This document shows positions 1 to 8,778 of a stretch of DNA of 39,671 bases, piece by piece. Position numbers and translations under genes: made by a program. Below the pieces are notes generated by a model that had not been told where the DNA came from, made no database searches, and was given only the letters and a program-made list of their open reading frames with translations. Origin of the DNA: Acidobacteriota bacterium (lineage in GTDB: Bacteria; Acidobacteriota; Terriglobia; Terriglobales; SCQP01); contig DAHVCP010000060.1 in assembly GCA_027314025.1 (NCBI GenBank), positions 1 to 39,671 of the forward strand, read 5' to 3'. Positions within the stretch are counted from its first letter, which is position 1; each line of letters begins with the position of its first letter.

Positions 1-804
1 CGCACCATCGACATGGTGCACGAGGACGTCCGTCCCTCGGAGGTGCTCACGGCCGAGGTGGTCCGGGCCGCCCGGGGGCGGTCGGTGCGGCCGTACACCG
101 CGGGCCAGAAGCGCTACACCGACGCCATCAGCGCCAACACCGTCACCTTCGGCATCGGCCCGGCCGGAACGGGGAAGTCGTACCTGGCGGTCGCCCTGGG
201 CGTCCAGGCTCTCCAGGCCCGCGCCGTGTCCCGCATCATCCTCACCCGGCCCGCCGTCGAGGCGGGCGAGCGGCTCGGCTTCCTTCCCGGCGACTTGATG
301 GCCAAGGTCGACCCCTACCTGCGCCCGCTCTACGACGCCCTCTACGACCTGCTGGAAGCCGAAAAGGTGGATCGCCTGCTGGAGCGCAACACCATCGAAA
401 TCGCTCCCATCGCCTTCATGCGCGGCCGCACGCTCAGCGAGGCCTTCGTGATTTTAGATGAGGCCCAAAACACCACCCAGGAGCAAATGAAGATGTTCCT
501 CACCCGCCTCGGTTTTGGTTCCAAGGCGGTGATCACGGGTGACATCACGCAAATTGATCTGCCCTCCGGCCGCGCCAGTGGCTTGTTGCAGGCCATGGAC
601 ATCCTAGCCCATGTGGAGGGCATCTCCACCGTGTTCTTTGACGAGCGGGACGTGATTCGCCACCATTTGGTCCAGCAGATCATCCGTGCCTACGAGGAAT
701 ACTCCCAGCACGGCGGCCCTGCCGCCCCCCGCCAATTGCCCCTCCTGGGTCCCGACGCGCCTCCGGACCTGCCTGACGATGCCGCCGCGCCCACCGTCAG
801 CTAG
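1..804 (+). CDS. phoH: PhoH-like ATPase (YbeZ/PhoH family), 5' end outside window
   Basis: Cytoplasmic P-loop ATPase of the PhoH/YbeZ family, which is linked to RNA metabolism and usually encoded next to ybeY, as here. The frame is open from base 1, so the N-terminus is cut off; the first internal ATG is at 13. Visible motifs are the Walker [11 protein letters not shown] (about residues 47-56 from that ATG), the conserved [19 protein letters not shown] segment, and the Walker [10 protein letters not shown] followed by [11 protein letters not shown]. The tail after about residue 230 is Pro/Ala/Asp-rich and probably disordered. The codon usage is odd: the first ~118 codons end almost only in G or C (about four exceptions), while the rest from near base 355 uses A/T-ending codons freely. 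That fits recombination, transfer or an assembly joint. The family assignment is very secure; the exact cellular role is not known from sequence. Confidence 0.95.
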   Translation, partial: RTIDMVHEDVRPSEVLTAEVVRAARGRSVRPYTAGQKRYTDAISANTVTFGIGPAGTGKSYLAVALGVQALQARAVSRIILTRPAVEAGERLGFLPGDLMAKVDPYLRPLYDALYDLLEAEKVDRLLERNTIEIAPIAFMRGRTLSEAFVILDEAQNTTQEQMKMFLTRLGFGSKAVITGDITQIDLPSGRASGLLQAMDILAHVEGISTVFFDERDVIRHHLVQQIIRAYEEYSQHGGPAAPRQLPLLGPDAPPDLPDDAAAPTVS

Positions 805-1333
805 CCCGGTGCGGCGGCGCAGATCCGTCCTGCCCAACCCGTCCGGCGCCGCGCCGGCGGGCGCCGGGGTTGTTGCTGCGCAGCCCGGCCGGAACAACCA
901 GTCCCCGCGGCGCGCAAATGGCCGCCTTTCGCCCGCTCGTCTCCGCTCCTTTTTGCTCCAGGCCCGCCGTCTCGCTGGCGTACGCGGGGAAGTCTCGGTG
1001 CGGATCACCAGTGATCATGTCCTCCGCGGCCTCAATCGCCGCTTTCGCGGCGTGGATGCGCCCACGGACGTTTTGTCATTTCCCGCGGCGCCAGAGTGCG
1101 CCGCGCCGGCCCGTTTGGCGGGAGACCTGGCCATCTCCCGTGCCGCCGCCGCCCGCCAAGCGCGGCAATTCGGCCATTCGCTGGATATCGAACTGCGCAT
1201 CCTCATCCTGCACGGGCTGCTCCATCTCGCCGGCCACGATCACGAGCGTGACCAGGGGCAAATGCGCCGTTGGGAAGACCGCCTGCGGCGCCGTCTCGGC
1301 TTGCCCACCGCGCTCATCGCCCGCAATTCCTAA
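779..1333 (+). CDS. ybeY: Endoribonuclease YbeY (rRNA maturation factor)
   Basis: Zinc-dependent endoribonuclease of the UPF0054/YbeY family, acting in 16S rRNA 3'-end maturation and ribosome quality control. The family signature [12 protein letters not shown] is near the C-terminus; its three histidines bind the metal. The upstream segment [10 protein letters not shown] is also a YbeY hallmark. No clear Shine-Dalgarno marks the start. An ATG at 779 overlaps the phoH end by 26 bp and gives 184 aa; a GTG at 809 gives 174 aa without overlap; a farther ATG at 686 lies deep inside phoH and is less likely. All give an N-terminal extension of about 40 residues before the conserved core, longer than in the usual ~155-aa proteins. 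The phoH-ybeY order is widely conserved and suggests cotranscription. Confidence 0.93.
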   Translation: MPPRPPSASPVRRRRSVLPNPSGAAPAGAGVVAAQPGRNNQSPRRANGRLSPARLRSFLLQARRLAGVRGEVSVRITSDHVLRGLNRRFRGVDAPTDVLSFPAAPECAAPARLAGDLAISRAAAARQARQFGHSLDIELRILILHGLLHLAGHDHERDQGQMRRWEDRLRRRLGLPTALIARNS

Positions 1334-1496
1334 CGCTGCGCTTCTGCCCGCGGTGCATCCACCGGCGCTGGCGAGCCAATAACTCAGCCGTTCGGGGCAG
1401 GGAATCGCGCAGGCGGCGGCGCCGGCCGCTGCAACGCTTGCCTCAATGCTGCGGTTCGCCTACGCCGGCCCGCGCGTTTTCCGTCATTCCGGCCAC

Positions 1497-2306
1497 TCAA
1501 TGCGCCGGTGTCGCCCGACGTTCCGCGGAAGGCGGCTCCCGCTCGCCTCCTCCCTGGCCGGTTCCCAGCACCTCCTCCGGCCGTATCTGCCGCAACGCCC
1601 CAGGCGCCAGCCCGCTCAACTCGAGCTTTCCAATCCGAATCCGCGTCAGCTTCAGCACCCGATACCCCACCGCCTCCACCATGCGCCGCACCTGGCGGTT
1701 TTTTCCTTCCGCGATCGTGATCTCCAGCCAGCTCAAGCGCCCGTTGTCCCGCGCCAACTTCACATGCGCCGGCCCGGACTGTTCCCCCCGCCCGATGTCC
1801 ACGCCATGGCGCAGCCGCGCCATGGCCTCTTCCGTTGCCAAGCCGTTCAGCTTCACCAAATAGGCCTTCTCAACCTTGGAGCCCGGATTGGTGATCCGTT
1901 CGGCGAAGACGCTGTCGTTGGTGAGCAGCAGCAACCCCGTCGTGTCCTGGTCCAGGCGCCCCACCGGAAACAGCCACCGCTGGCCCGGCGGCAACAAGTC
2001 ATACACCGTACGTCGTCCCTTCGGATCGCCGTGGCTGGTGATGCAATCCGCCGGCTTGTTCATCGCCCAATACACCCGCCGCGCTACTTTCAGCCGCCGC
2101 CCGTCCAGCCGCACCACCGCCTGTCCCGGCGCCACCCAGGCGAGCGGATTGCGCTCCGTCCTCCCGTTCACCGTCACCCTTCCGGCGCGAATCGTTCCCG
2201 CCGCCTCCCCCCGCGAGGCCACGCCATACCGTGACAGTACGCGGTCTAGGGTCATCTCCGGTTTTTTCCTACGTGCCGCCTTATGTACCGGCTTGGGCTT
2301 CGGCAT
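1497..2306 (-). CDS. rRNA pseudouridine synthase, RsuA/RluB family
   Basis: Isomerises a specific uridine in rRNA to pseudouridine. The predicted 269-aa protein has an N-terminal S4 RNA-binding domain (about residues 18-65, MTLDRVLSRYGVASRGEA onward) and the RsuA-type catalytic domain with GRLDQDTTGLLLLTND, where Asp119 is the expected catalytic aspartate. KNRQVRRM near residue 215 is the second conserved family motif. The ATG at 2306 was chosen because it opens directly with a short basic tail (MPKPKPVHKAARRKK) before S4; the frame stays open upstream to 2648 but that part would overlap the divergent kinase gene. The gene converges with ybeY and is divergent from the kinase at 2371, so the 64 bp between them must hold both promoters. 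Whether it modifies 23S (RluB-like) or 16S (RsuA-like) rRNA cannot be settled; RluB-like is more common for this length. Confidence 0.93.
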   Translation of the reverse strand: MPKPKPVHKAARRKKPEMTLDRVLSRYGVASRGEAAGTIRAGRVTVNGRTERNPLAWVAPGQAVVRLDGRRLKVARRVYWAMNKPADCITSHGDPKGRRTVYDLLPPGQRWLFPVGRLDQDTTGLLLLTNDSVFAERITNPGSKVEKAYLVKLNGLATEEAMARLRHGVDIGRGEQSGPAHVKLARDNGRLSWLEITIAEGKNRQVRRMVEAVGYRVLKLTRIRIGKLELSGLAPGALRQIRPEEVLGTGQGGGEREPPSAERRATPAH

Positions 2307-2370
2307 GTCCGCATTGTATCGGCCCCAGCCCGCCAGCCGGGTTAGAGTAGACGGCATCACCTGCCTCCCT

Positions 2371-4053
2371 ATGGCCAAGAGAACATTGCCTGCCTCGCGC
2401 CGCGCACCAACCGTCCGTCCTGGCTCCGCCTGGCTCCGCCGCGCCGCTGGCGCTGCGCCGGCCCGGGCCTCGCGCCCGTTCTGGCTGGGCCTGGATGTCG
2501 GCACCGGCGGCGCCCGCGCCGTTTTAGTAGACGCGGGCGGCCGCGTCCGTGCTGCCGCCACCGCACCCCACGCCCCAATCTCCATGCCCCACCCCCTCTG
2601 GGCCGAGCAGGAGCCGGAGGATTGGTGGCGCGCTGCCCGCCGCGCCATTCATGCCGTGCTGCGCCAAGCCGCCATCGCCCCCACCGCCATCGCCGCGGTC
2701 GGCCTGACGGGCCAAATGCACGGCGTCGTGCTGCTGGATGCCACCGGCGCCGTCCTGGCTCCTGCCATTATCTGGTGCGATGGCCGCGCCCAGGCGGAAT
2801 CTGACGCCTGGACCCAGCGCCTCGGCACCGAACGCATCATCGAATGGACCGGCAATCCCATGCTGGTCGGCTTCTCCGCTCCCAAGCTTTCCTGGACGCG
2901 CCGTCACCGCCCGGCCGTCTGGCGCTCCACCCGTCATTTCCTGCTGCCGAAGGATTTCGTGCGTTTTCGCCTGACCGGCGAATGCGCCACCGACGTGGCT
3001 GACGCCAGCGGTACGGGCCTGTTCGATGTCCGCCATCGCCGCTGGTCCCAGGAGATGCTCGCCGCCTTGGACATTTCCCGGCAGTGGCTGCCGGCAGCTT
3101 TCGAAGGGCCCGAGATCTGTGCCCGCATCTCCGCCGCTGGCGCCCGCGCCACCGGCTTGGCCGCGGGCACCCCGGTGGTCGCCGGCGGCGGCGACCAAGC
3201 CGCCGGCGCCGTCGGCAACGGCGTGGTCAGCGAAGGCCTCGCCAGCGTCACCGTTGGCACCTCGGGGGTGGTTTTTGCCGCTACCGGCCAAATGCGCCTC
3301 GACCCGCACGGGCGCGTCCATGCCTTCTGCCACGCCGTTCCCGGCCAATGGCATGTCATGGCCGTCACCCAGTCCGCCGGCCTCAGCCTCCGCTGGCTAC
3401 GCGACACCCTCGGCGCCCAGCCCGGCGCCGGCGATGCCTATGACCGCCTTTGCCGGGAAGCGGCGCGCTCGGCAGCGGGCGCCGGCGGCCTGCTGTTTTT
3501 GCCCTACCTCATGGGTGAACGCACGCCCCATCTCGATCCCTTGGCCCGCGGCGCTTGGATCGGCCTTACCGCTGCCCACCGCCGCCCGGAATTGATTCGT
3601 GCCGTCCTGGAAGGTGTCGCCTTCAGCCTGCTCGACGGCTTGCAGATCATCCAATCCATGGGAATTCGGCCCCAGCGCCTCGCGCTTTCCGGCGGCGGCG
3701 CCCGTGGCCGCGTCTGGCCCAGCATCCAAGCCGATGTCTTTGCCCTCCCTTGCCTGCGCTGGAACCGCGATGAAGGCGCCGCCCACGGCGCCGCCCTTTT
3801 GGCGATGGCTGCCGCCCCGCCCGGCCAATCCTCAGCGGCATCGCTCCAAGAGATTGCCGCGCGCGGCCTCCACGCCGCCGCCCAATGGACCCCGTCTGCC
3901 GCCGCTCGCCCGGTCTATGCGGCGGCCTACGCCGCCTATCGCGAGTGCTACCCTCGCCTTCAGACGCTGTTTCCCCGCCTCTCCGCCTCCGTCGCCGTAT
4001 CCGCCGCCGGCGATCGCCAGGCTGCCGCCCGCCCCGCTGCCGCCGACGATTGA
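2371..4053 (+). CDS. xylB: Xylulokinase-like FGGY carbohydrate kinase
   Basis: ATP-dependent sugar kinase of the FGGY family, most likely phosphorylating D-xylulose to xylulose 5-phosphate for the pentose phosphate pathway. The ATP-binding fold begins at about residue 37 (FWLGLDVGTGGARAVLVD). The xylulokinase-type substrate signature TGQMHGVVLLD lies at 113-123, and the catalytic aspartate is expected in AGGGDQAAGA (Asp275). The second ATPase lobe shows GGGARGRVWPSIQADV and GAAHGAALLA. The length of 560 aa exceeds the ~490 of E. coli XylB because of an Ala/Arg/Pro-rich lead of ~36 residues and an Ala-rich tail. ATG 2371 is the last in-frame ATG before the kinase core, but a later start cannot be excluded. 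No xylose isomerase or transporter is adjacent, so a related ketose could be the substrate. Confidence 0.88.
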   Translation: MAKRTLPASRRAPTVRPGSAWLRRAAGAAPARASRPFWLGLDVGTGGARAVLVDAGGRVRAAATAPHAPISMPHPLWAEQEPEDWWRAARRAIHAVLRQAAIAPTAIAAVGLTGQMHGVVLLDATGAVLAPAIIWCDGRAQAESDAWTQRLGTERIIEWTGNPMLVGFSAPKLSWTRRHRPAVWRSTRHFLLPKDFVRFRLTGECATDVADASGTGLFDVRHRRWSQEMLAALDISRQWLPAAFEGPEICARISAAGARATGLAAGTPVVAGGGDQAAGAVGNGVVSEGLASVTVGTSGVVFAATGQMRLDPHGRVHAFCHAVPGQWHVMAVTQSAGLSLRWLRDTLGAQPGAGDAYDRLCREAARSAAGAGGLLFLPYLMGERTPHLDPLARGAWIGLTAAHRRPELIRAVLEGVAFSLLDGLQIIQSMGIRPQRLALSGGGARGRVWPSIQADVFALPCLRWNRDEGAAHGAALLAMAAAPPGQSSAASLQEIAARGLHAAAQWTPSAAARPVYAAAYAAYRECYPRLQTLFPRLSASVAVSAAGDRQAAARPAAADD

Positions 4054-4286
4054 CCATGTCGCGACCATTCCCAGTCCGCCGCCCGGAACGCGGAAAGGCC
4101 GATAGAACCGTCCGGCCTTCCTCCTGCACGGGCGGCGCCGTCTCGCCGCCTTTTCCGGCCGTTCGGCCCGGGGTGGCGTCGCAATTCCGGCGGCGGTGCG
4201 GCGCGTTCGGCGGGCCTGGCCGCACTGCCTGGCATGGCGGGCACTCCGCGCTCCAACTCGGCCGGCACAGCCGCCGGCGCGGGTTT

Positions 4287-5147
4287 TTGCCGCTGCTCCG
4301 CCGCCGTTTCGTCCTTCGCGTGCTGCCGGCTGCCGCCGCGGCGATTCTTGCGTCCGCGTTCGCTGCCCGCGGCTTCGCCCAAAATGCGGCGCCCGCCCCG
4401 TCGTCTGCTCGATGGCTAATCGCCCACGCCCGTCTTCCCGGACCCCTGCGCTCGGGCCGCACGCTTAGTCCCTCCCTTCGAGTCACCGAGACTTGGACCC
4501 CCGCTCACGGCGGAGCCGATCCCGCCGATCGTGCGCAAGTGTTGTTCTTTGATAGCGTGGAGCTGGAAGCCCCGCTCACCCGTCACGGCCGGCTGTTAAA
4601 CCTGCACCAGGCGGCTGCGGTCAACCGCCAATTGGCCAAGATCCGCCGCCTGATCCACGCGGCGTGGCGTGGGCCGCAGGACGATGGACGCCTGCTGATT
4701 GTCAGCGGCCATGTCCTTAGCGCCGCTGCCTTGTTGCGCCGCTTCCATTGGCGCAGCCTCGGAACCGCCGCTTATCACGGCCACCCCTGCCGCCGCTTCG
4801 CCTTCACCCCTCGCCGTCACCTGCGTATTTCCAGCCGCACCGCCCGGGTCATGGCGGCGATGGCCGGAACGCTCTGCGCCGATCCCGTCACCGGCCTGGT
4901 GTTCCGCGTCCGTTTTCACAACCAGTCCCCGGTTCGCTTCGGTTGGGGTATCCTCGGCGATTTCCGCGGCATCCGCGGCGCTTTCAGCCTCCAGCACCTC
5001 GACGGCCGGTGGACCTGGGCCCGCACCGTTGTCCATCTCCAAGGCCGCGAGTTATGGCTCAATAAGAGCGGTACGCTCGTTAAGCGCTATCGCCTCTCGC
5101 GGGGACCGCGCCTAGCAACGCCGCTCCAACCGCGCGTTCGCCCCTAG
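4287..5147 (+). CDS. Secreted protein of unknown function
   Basis: Not assignable to a characterised family. With a TTG start at 4287 the protein is 286 aa and opens with a typical signal peptide: basic residues (LLRRRF), then an Ala/Leu/Val-rich core and a cleavage-like ARGFAQ-NAA. An ATG at 4056, 2 bp after the kinase stop, is also in frame, but its extra 77 residues are Arg/Pro/Gly-rich, look non-coding and would bury the signal peptide. The C-terminal half, with phrases like RFGWGILGDFRGIRGAF and WTWARTVVHLQGRELWLNKSG, resembles beta-rich periplasmic proteins that are common and unnamed in Acidobacteriota. That resemblance is from memory. It probably acts in the periplasm or outer envelope. 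Coding status is likely; the start and function are uncertain. Confidence 0.6.
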   Translation: MPLLRRRFVLRVLPAAAAAILASAFAARGFAQNAAPAPSSARWLIAHARLPGPLRSGRTLSPSLRVTETWTPAHGGADPADRAQVLFFDSVELEAPLTRHGRLLNLHQAAAVNRQLAKIRRLIHAAWRGPQDDGRLLIVSGHVLSAAALLRRFHWRSLGTAAYHGHPCRRFAFTPRRHLRISSRTARVMAAMAGTLCADPVTGLVFRVRFHNQSPVRFGWGILGDFRGIRGAFSLQHLDGRWTWARTVVHLQGRELWLNKSGTLVKRYRLSRGPRLATPLQPRVRP

Positions 5148-5273
5148 ATTCCCGCCGGAACTGGACCCCTGACGAGCGCTGCGGTCCCGGGAAGGGAAGG
5201 GGTTCGAAGCAGTTCCCGGGCGCCGGAAGCATCGCCTGTGCCGCGCCAGCTGGGCGCTGGGCGCTGACCCTAA

Positions 5274-7394
5274 CTACCGCTGCGTTCCGCCCAGCGCCGT
5301 CAGCGCCCCAAGGATGCGTTCCGCCTGCTCCCCCACTTCCTCTTCCCGCAGCGTCCGCTCCGCCAGTTGAAACCGTGCCCGCAACAATAGGCTGTACCGT
5401 CCCGCGGGCACGGCCCCGCCGCGGAAGACCTCGATCGGCGTCAGCGCGACCAGCGCCGGCAAGTTCAACCCCGTCACCGCCCGCCGCACTTGCGCCCAGC
5501 TAACCTCATCGCCGAACAAAATGGAAAAATCCCGTTCGCTCGCGGGATACTTCGGCGGTGGCGCGTACCGCGCCTCGCGCGATCCCCGTGCCAGCAGCGG
5601 CTCCAGTTCAATCTCCGCCAGGTACGCCTCCGCCTTCAGCTTCCACTCCGCCGCTCGCTCCGGATGCAGTTGCCCAAACCGCGCGATCCGCCGCCCATCC
5701 AGCGAAAAAGCCGCCCCGCGCCCGGGATGAAACGCCGGATCGTCCAGCCCTTCCAATTCCAGCTCCGCCGCGGCAAAGCCCTCCAGCACCGCTTCCACCG
5801 CCGCCTTCAAGTCATGGAAGTCGAATGCCCTCCCGCTCTGCGCCCAGCCGATCGGCTGCGCCCGCCCCGCCGCCCCCAGCGTCACCACCCGCCGCTCCTG
5901 CACCCAATGCCGCGGTTCCCGCCGGTCGGCATCCGTTGCCGCTGGTTCCACCCGGCCATACACCTTGCCGATCTCGAATAACCGCGCCTCCGCCTGCCCC
6001 CGGTTGAGGTTGTATTGCAGCAAATGCAGCATCGCCGGCAGCGCACTGCTGCGCATCACCGCCGCCTCTTCGCTGATCGGATGCTGAATCGCCACCGGCG
6101 CCGGCGCTGCTTCGCCCCCCAGCTGCCGGCATTCACTTTCCGCCGCGAAGCTCAGCGCCACCGCTTCGGCGTATCCCTGCGCCCGCAGCCGCGCTTGAAT
6201 CCGTTCCTCCGCTTTCGCGCTCTCCGTGCGCCGCGCCCCCCCGGCGAAGCTCGGCAGCCGGGCGGGGAAGCGGCCATAGCCATGGATCCGCGCCAGTTCT
6301 TCCACCAGATCAATCTCTTCTTGCAGATCCGGCCGCCACGATGGCGCTGCCGCGCTCAGCCTCCAGCCCCCGCCGGTCGTGCTGCTTCCGCTGCCGCCCT
6401 CCTCCACCTCCAATCCCAGCGCCACCAGAATCCGCCGCGCCTCCGCCTCGCCAATCTCAACGCCCAGCACCCGGCGCACCGTCTCGCCCCGCAGCACAAT
6501 GCTGGGCGCCTGCCACCGCCGCGGATAGACGTCAATCCGTCCGCGCAAAATCACTCCCCCCGCCGCGGCCCGCAATCGCGCCGCGATCCGGTCCGCAACC
6601 CAGCCGCAAATCTCCGGATCGGCGCCCCGCTCGAACCGGTGCGAGGCATCCGTGTGCAGTCCATGCCGCTGCGCCGCCCGCCGAATCCGCGTCGGTTCGA
6701 ACCAAGCGCTTTCGATCACTACCCGCCGCGTCTTCGCCCCAATCGCCGTCGCCAGCCCCCCCATCACCCCCGCCAGCGCCACGGGCCGGCGCGCGTCCGC
6801 AATGACCAAATCCTCCGGATCCAGCCGCCGTTCAACCTCATCCAGCGTCACCAGCGTTTCTCCCGCCCGCGCCCGCCGCACCCGGATCTCTCCGCCTTCC
6901 AGCGTGTCGGCGTCAAACGCATGCGTCGGCTGCCCGGTCTCCAGCAAGGTGTAATTGGTCAGGTCGGCAGCGTTGTTGATTGCCCGCTGCCCCAGCAACT
7001 CCAGCCGCGCCGTCACCTCCGCCGGCGCCGGCCCTGGCGTCATTCCCTCGATGACCCGCGCGCAATACCGCGCGCAATCCGCCTCCGGCTCGATCACTAC
7101 GTTCAGCTGTTCGGCCGCCACCTCGCCGCTTTCCTCGATCCGCGGCTGGCTCTCACTCAGCGTCCGCAGCCGGATCGCGGTCGCTGCTCCTAGATCCCGC
7201 GCCACGCCGTAATGCCCCAGTGCATCCGGCCGGTTCGTCGTTAGGTCCAGGTCCAGCAGCGTGTCTTCCTTCACCGCCGCCGCACCTTCCACCGTCAGCC
7301 CCGCCATCGTCAGGGCTTCCGCCGCCTGTTCGGGGCTCAGCCGCCCCGCCTCCGGAGCCAAAAACTCCCTTAGCCAGTTCAAGGACACTCGCAT
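5274..7394 (-). CDS. pheT: Phenylalanyl-tRNA synthetase beta subunit, short form
   Basis: Beta chain of the alpha2-beta2 enzyme that charges tRNA-Phe. The 706-aa product begins MRVSLNWLREFLAP, as PheT proteins do, but passes at about residue 42 straight to DTLLDLDLTTNRPDALGHYGVARDL. The EMAP/tRNA-binding OB domain that normally sits between these (about 100 residues) is missing, which accounts for a length below the usual ~790-800. The B3/B4 editing domain (GQRAINNAADLTNY, GQPTHAFDAD), B5 (RAAQRHGLHTDASHRFERG) and C-terminal FDX-ACB domain (PPKYPASERDFSI) are present. The ATG at 7394 lies 10 bp downstream of the radical SAM gene stop, so the two are probably cotranscribed. pheS, usually the upstream partner, is not in this window. 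Confidence 0.94.
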   Translation of the reverse strand: MRVSLNWLREFLAPEAGRLSPEQAAEALTMAGLTVEGAAAVKEDTLLDLDLTTNRPDALGHYGVARDLGAATAIRLRTLSESQPRIEESGEVAAEQLNVVIEPEADCARYCARVIEGMTPGPAPAEVTARLELLGQRAINNAADLTNYTLLETGQPTHAFDADTLEGGEIRVRRARAGETLVTLDEVERRLDPEDLVIADARRPVALAGVMGGLATAIGAKTRRVVIESAWFEPTRIRRAAQRHGLHTDASHRFERGADPEICGWVADRIAARLRAAAGGVILRGRIDVYPRRWQAPSIVLRGETVRRVLGVEIGEAEARRILVALGLEVEEGGSGSSTTGGGWRLSAAAPSWRPDLQEEIDLVEELARIHGYGRFPARLPSFAGGARRTESAKAEERIQARLRAQGYAEAVALSFAAESECRQLGGEAAPAPVAIQHPISEEAAVMRSSALPAMLHLLQYNLNRGQAEARLFEIGKVYGRVEPAATDADRREPRHWVQERRVVTLGAAGRAQPIGWAQSGRAFDFHDLKAAVEAVLEGFAAAELELEGLDDPAFHPGRGAAFSLDGRRIARFGQLHPERAAEWKLKAEAYLAEIELEPLLARGSREARYAPPPKYPASERDFSILFGDEVSWAQVRRAVTGLNLPALVALTPIEVFRGGAVPAGRYSLLLRARFQLAERTLREEEVGEQAERILGALTALGGTQR

Positions 7395-7404
7395 GGGTAA
7401 TCTT

Positions 7405-8778
7405 TCAGTTTCGTACCGTTGCCGGCGCCGCCTGCGCCGCGCTCCCCGGTCCGTTCGGCGCCGGCGGCAGCGGCGCATCCGGCGCAATCACATCCATGAA
7501 GGAACTGACCGAAAACACCGCCCGCCCCGCTCCCGGGTCACCATAGCCCGGCGGCGTCGGTAGGCCGTAATGCGCGTGCGTGTCCCGCCAGGTCTCCAGC
7601 AGCCGCAGATGATATTCCAGCGGCGCGCCTTGCGGGTTGGCCTGCCCCAGCGGCGTCAACGGCTCCGGACACCAGGTGGTGAATCGCGGCGCCACCCCGT
7701 GCGACATGAAGAACCGCAGCCCTGCCGCCGTGGAAGCGATTGCTTCTTCCACCGTCCGGAACCCGTACGGCTGCGCCATCTCGATCCCGCCGACAAAATT
7801 TGGAATCACGTACGCCGGCCCGAAGATCTCCGCCGCGTCCAGAATCCGTTGGTGCCATTCCTCCCGCCCCACGTAACGCGCCTTGCCCGGGCAGATCTGC
7901 CGGAACAGCTCCGCGTCCCACACCTCATAGTTCGGGTGATAGATCTGGATTCCGGCGTTTTTGAACCGCCGCGCCTCTTCCTTCGGCAGCGCCTGCGTCA
8001 CCATCTTCCCAATCCACCGCCCGGGAAACCGCTGCTCGATCGCCGCCGCGTACTGCGCGTAAAACTCCGCCTCCCGCTGCCCCTTCAGTTGGCTCGTAAT
8101 GCTCCCGCCGGTGATCGTGTACGCGCGCGTCTCCGCTCCCGTCTCCGCGATGATCGCGAGGGCCTCCAGAATCTCCTCCACCGATTTCACCCCGGTGTAG
8201 GGCCGCCCCGCCTGTACCTGCTGCCGGTAGTTCTCATTGATGTCGCAGAACTGGCATTCCTCGCTTTTGCCGAAATACTGGCAAATCCGGAACACGGTGA
8301 GATAAATCAAATATCCCCACTCGATCGTGGGCGCGATCTCGTTCACGCGTTTCCCATTCGCCAGCGCGCGCGTGTAATACGCCGGCGTCGGCGGCAACTT
8401 CACCTCGCACAGCATTTCTCCTTCCAGCCGCAACACCGCCCGCCCCTCGTCCACCTCCACGCGGTACGGCGAGTTCGGATTCAGCCGCACCGAAACCACC
8501 GTCGGCCGGAATCCCCATGGCCCCCCCTCCAGCCAAATCTCCTCCGGCGCCGACCAGTGCTCCCGGCCCGCCATGTCCGCCAGCGGCACCAAATCAAAGG
8601 AAAAGATGAAGTACGCCTTGCGCTTTCCCGCTGCTGCTAATTCCAGGGCCGCCGCCGAAAACGCCACTCCGCCGCGCAGCAAATCCTCCTTGACCACCGC
8701 TTCCCGCGGCAGGGTCGGGTGCGCCGCCATCGCCGCGTCCACCTGCCTCAGCCGTTCGCGTTCGCGCCGCTCCGCCAT
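7405..8778 (-). CDS. Radical SAM protein of unknown substrate
   Basis: A 457-aa protein with a radical SAM core. The cluster-binding cysteines appear to be Cys166, Cys175 and Cys178 in FRICQYFGKSEECQFCDI, a CX8CX2C spacing rather than the canonical CX3CX2C; wider spacings occur in several subfamilies. AYTITGGSITSQLKG after the cysteines matches the GGE-like strand of the radical SAM barrel. The N-terminal 160 residues form a separate domain, and the last ~30 residues are Pro/Ala-rich. The ATG at 8778 is taken because residues from there on read MAERRERERLRQVDAAM without an obvious better start. It is the first gene of a probable operon with pheT. No reaction can be named; a role tied to tRNA is only guilt by association. 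Confidence 0.82.
   Translation of the reverse strand: MAERRERERLRQVDAAMAAHPTLPREAVVKEDLLRGGVAFSAAALELAAAGKRKAYFIFSFDLVPLADMAGREHWSAPEEIWLEGGPWGFRPTVVSVRLNPNSPYRVEVDEGRAVLRLEGEMLCEVKLPPTPAYYTRALANGKRVNEIAPTIEWGYLIYLTVFRICQYFGKSEECQFCDINENYRQQVQAGRPYTGVKSVEEILEALAIIAETGAETRAYTITGGSITSQLKGQREAEFYAQYAAAIEQRFPGRWIGKMVTQALPKEEARRFKNAGIQIYHPNYEVWDAELFRQICPGKARYVGREEWHQRILDAAEIFGPAYVIPNFVGGIEMAQPYGFRTVEEAIASTAAGLRFFMSHGVAPRFTTWCPEPLTPLGQANPQGAPLEYHLRLLETWRDTHAHYGLPTPPGYGDPGAGRAVFSVSSFMDVIAPDAPLPPAPNGPGSAAQAAPATVRN

Noticed and set aside
6015-7193. Plus-strand 392-aa frame opposite pheT
   Set aside because: It is an antisense shadow, very rich in Arg, Pro and His; pheT on the other strand has all family motifs.
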